A stretch of 64,000 nucleotides of DNA, taken from contig NZ_JAHVAP010000001.1 of NCBI RefSeq assembly GCF_024721155.1, positions 868,001 through 932,000 of the forward strand, written 5' to 3'. The notes beneath the pieces are model-generated. The model made no database searches and was not told where the DNA came from. It saw nothing but the letters and a program-made list of their open reading frames with translations. The position numbers and the translations under genes are program-made. This DNA comes from Mucilaginibacter phenanthrenivorans. Lineage in GTDB: Bacteria > Bacteroidota > Bacteroidia > Sphingobacteriales > Sphingobacteriaceae. Of the stretch, positions 61,696 through 64,000 are shown piece by piece. Every line of letters begins with the position of its first letter. The stretch's first letter is position 1.

Positions 61696-64000
61696 ATGAA
61701 GAAAAACTTCCTTCACCGCATTCTATTCCTTTTGCTGGTGTTTGCGGGCAACTCTGCCTACTCACAAACCCGTACCGTTACCGGTACTGTTACAGCAAAA
61801 GATGACGGCTTACCCATGCCCGGGGTAAGCGTAGTAGCAAAAGGTTACAAAGCAGGTACACAAACTTCTGTACTTGGAAAATTCAGTTTAAGTCTGCCTG
61901 CCGGAGCAGCAACATTAACATTTACTTTTATCGGTTACCAAACGGTAGACGTATCCATCCCATCCAATGGGGTTGTTAATGTGGTAATGAACAATGATTT
62001 TAAGCAACTAAACGAGGTTGTTGTAACAGGCTCGGGTGTGGCTACAAGTAAAGCACGCCTGGGGATTGCTGTTGAATCGGTTTCGGGGAAAAACCTGGCA
62101 CAAACGCCGCAAGCATCTGTTGATCAGGCCCTGGTAGGCAAAATACCCGGCGCCCAGATCTCTTCAGTTGATGGTACACCCGGAGCGCGTACAAACATCC
62201 TGTTAAGAGGCATCAATACCATTCAGGGCGGGACCTCGCCAATGGTCCTGGTTGATGGAGTTGAATCAAGGGTAACTGATATAAGTCAGCTTGATCCAAA
62301 TACAGTAGATCATATTGAAGTTGTACAAGGTGCTGCTTCATCAACAATTTACGGCGCGCAAGGTGCCAATGGTGTTATACAGGTATTTACTAAAAAAGGA
62401 CAATCAGGCAAAACTAAAATTGATCTGTCGAGTTCGGTAAGCGCCAGCACCTATCTTAACACAGGTAATGTGCACCAGGCGAAGCTAAGTAGTTTTTTAA
62501 CTGATGCCAGTGGTAATTTTATTGATGGCAGCGGAAACATTATTAAACTTGATGCCGATGGTACTTACCCGGGTGTAAGATGGCAGTATTTAGCTGATGG
62601 TAACAACCCAACTGCGATGTCGAACCCATTAAATATAGCACGCCAGCAATACGGTACTAATTTAAAATACTACGACCACCTTGCACAACTATTCAAAACT
62701 GCCTATACAACCAGTAACAGTGCGACAATTTCCGGTGGGACTGATAAAACAGATTATAGCCTTGTTCTTTCAAATAACCACCAACAAAGCAATATCAAAA
62801 CCAATGGTTATAATGACAGAACAAATTTAACTACCAATTTAGGGACTGAGTTATTTAAAGGGTTTACAATCCGGTCAACTACACAATTAATTTATACCAA
62901 AAATACGCTAAATCCTTTTTTTGGCACAGGTGGAAACGCAATATACGGCGTATTGAATACATCTCCGTTTTATGACTTTAACCAAAAACTCCCCGACGGC
63001 ACTTCCCCGTTCTCGTTAAATTCAGGCACGGTTAGTGTAAACAGTGCGAACCCATTTTATGCTACCGAATACAGCAGTAAAAAGGATAACCGGGTAGACA
63101 TTTTGCAAAACATACAGGCAGATTATAAAGTAAATAAGTTTGTTGAGCTGAATGCAAAATATGGGTTAAACTATAGCCATCACGAAGTTGACTATATTAT
63201 AAAAAATCAAAGCGCAAATGCTAATTCAACTGATCTGTCATCCTGGTTATATTCTAATAATGACAGTGATAATACGGGAGAGTTAGATAAGTATACCTAT
63301 ACCACTGCATTTCAAAACCTTAATGCTTCGGCCACTGTCCGTACCGATTTTAAAAAGGATTTTCATATAAACTTGCCAATCACAACAAGCACCTTGCTTC
63401 AGTACGATTACAGAAAAAATAATTACAAGGAATTTGACGTGTATGGTTATAGCCTACCAAGCTATGCGATCTATAATTTTCAACAAACAAAGACGCAGAA
63501 GGTAACTGATGATTATATCGAACCATTTGTAACTTATGGCTATGTTGTAAACCAAAAAATTGACATTGGTGAATATGGCGGTGTATCCGGTGGTTTCAGG
63601 AGCGATTATTCATCTGCATTTGGCGAGGGCTCCAAACCTTTTACATTTCCAAATGCTAATGCTTATATCAGGCCATCATCATTTGATTTCTGGAGAAATG
63701 GAAAATTAGGCAATATATTTCCTGAATTTAAATTAAGAGCTGCTTTTGGCGAGGCAGGGATACAGCCGCAGCCATTTGACAGATACCCAACCGTTACTCC
63801 GACTAACTTAGGCACCCAATTAGTTTTTTCTCTCCCACTTGCACAAAAAAATCCAAAGCTTAATGTTGAAGTTTCAAAAGAATTTGAGGCTGGTACCGAT
63901 ATTGGGATAAGAGGCTTTAGTGGTAATTGGTTTAGCAACTTTAATGTTAGCGCTACTTATTGGAACAGGAAAGGTTCCAATATCATATATTCGGTAAGCG
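61696..64000 (+). CDS. SusC/RagA TonB-linked outer-membrane protein (5' part)
   Basis: The gene starts at ATG 61696 and runs off the window with no stop for 768 codons. It has signal peptide MKKNFLHRILFLLLVFAGNS, a carboxypeptidase-regulatory-like domain (VTGTVTAKDDGLPMPGVSVV), plug (VDQALVGKIPGAQISS; LRGINTIQGGTSPMVLVDG; IYGAQGANGVIQVF) and barrel. No STN domain, so it is an ordinary SusC. A susD gene is expected next, outside the window. Ligand unknown. Confidence 0.93.
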   Translation, partial: MKKNFLHRILFLLLVFAGNSAYSQTRTVTGTVTAKDDGLPMPGVSVVAKGYKAGTQTSVLGKFSLSLPAGAATLTFTFIGYQTVDVSIPSNGVVNVVMNNDFKQLNEVVVTGSGVATSKARLGIAVESVSGKNLAQTPQASVDQALVGKIPGAQISSVDGTPGARTNILLRGINTIQGGTSPMVLVDGVESRVTDISQLDPNTVDHIEVVQGAASSTIYGAQGANGVIQVFTKKGQSGKTKIDLSSSVSASTYLNTGNVHQAKLSSFLTDASGNFIDGSGNIIKLDADGTYPGVRWQYLADGNNPTAMSNPLNIARQQYGTNLKYYDHLAQLFKTAYTTSNSATISGGTDKTDYSLVLSNNHQQSNIKTNGYNDRTNLTTNLGTELFKGFTIRSTTQLIYTKNTLNPFFGTGGNAIYGVLNTSPFYDFNQKLPDGTSPFSLNSGTVSVNSANPFYATEYSSKKDNRVDILQNIQADYKVNKFVELNAKYGLNYSHHEVDYIIKNQSANANSTDLSSWLYSNNDSDNTGELDKYTYTTAFQNLNASATVRTDFKKDFHINLPITTSTLLQYDYRKNNYKEFDVYGYSLPSYAIYNFQQTKTQKVTDDYIEPFVTYGYVVNQKIDIGEYGGVSGGFRSDYSSAFGEGSKPFTFPNANAYIRPSSFDFWRNGKLGNIFPEFKLRAAFGEAGIQPQPFDRYPTVTPTNLGTQLVFSLPLAQKNPKLNVEVSKEFEAGTDIGIRGFSGNWFSNFNVSATYWNRKGSNIIYSVS

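Overview
The window looks like a chromosomal segment from a Bacteroidota bacterium, most likely Sphingobacteriaceae (Mucilaginibacter or Pedobacter-like). The supporting signs are SusC/SusD pairs with a FecR anti-sigma factor, many Bacteroidota-type outer-membrane receptors and lipoproteins, promoter elements of the TAnnTTTG type close to start codons, weak Shine-Dalgarno signals, a moderate GC content, and AraC/Crp/HxlR/GlxA regulators typical of this group. Genus is an inference from protein style only.

Layout. 0-10 kb: a glycan-utilisation locus (FecR fragment, STN-type SusC, SusD, GH106-type alpha-L-rhamnosidase, AraC regulator). 10-16 kb: an AraC regulator divergent from a DHA2 drug exporter with a good AraC-type direct-repeat operator, an unusual GAPDH overlapped by a GlxA-type regulator, and a second MFS exporter. 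16-21 kb: a DUF6965-like small protein with an RRM protein, a TonB-like protein, and a Crp / degenerate MBL-fold / NTF2-like module lying between two copies of a tRNA-Leu-linked repeat. 21-25 kb: housekeeping genes (hscB, kdsA, kdsD for LPS Kdo) and a cytoplasmic-looking metal/cobalamin-binding protein. 24.8-26.2 kb: an HxlR-controlled carboxymuconolactone-decarboxylase-like and atypical SDR pair with a multi-site TTGACA operator. 26-31 kb: hydrolases and a siderophore receptor/PepSY operon. 31-39 kb: small accessory genes, an AraC-FtsX fusion of 1207 residues, and a tRNA-Leu with a 41-bp partial copy 309 bp away bracketing one tiny ORF. 39-47 kb: AhpD/Crp, a Gfo/Idh/MocA oxidoreductase, a type-B carboxylesterase, a dihaem cytochrome c, a UMF1-type MFS transporter and a LutA-like protein. 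47.4-51.9 kb: an accessory-looking cassette of a sensor kinase with fourteen 21-residue coiled-coil repeats, two response regulators (one ending in an orphan DHp-like helix pair) and a MACPF lipoprotein; it is flanked on one side by lutA and on the other by an eroded copy of the lutA 3' end. 52-55.4 kb: the conserved thrS-infC-rpmI-rplT operon. 55.4-61.3 kb: a small MITE-like inverted repeat, an SRPBCC protein, and a cobalamin riboswitch driving a BtuB-like receptor, a BtuG-like beta-propeller lipoprotein and a membrane protein, then a zinc-less sirtuin. 61.7-64 kb: the 5' part of another SusC.

The strongest candidates for new biology are the kinase/regulator/MACPF cassette with its lutA relic, the AraC-FtsX fusion protein, the MBL-fold protein that has lost its metal-binding histidines, and the tRNA-associated partial duplications. 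All functional statements come from reading motifs by eye; no database search was run.
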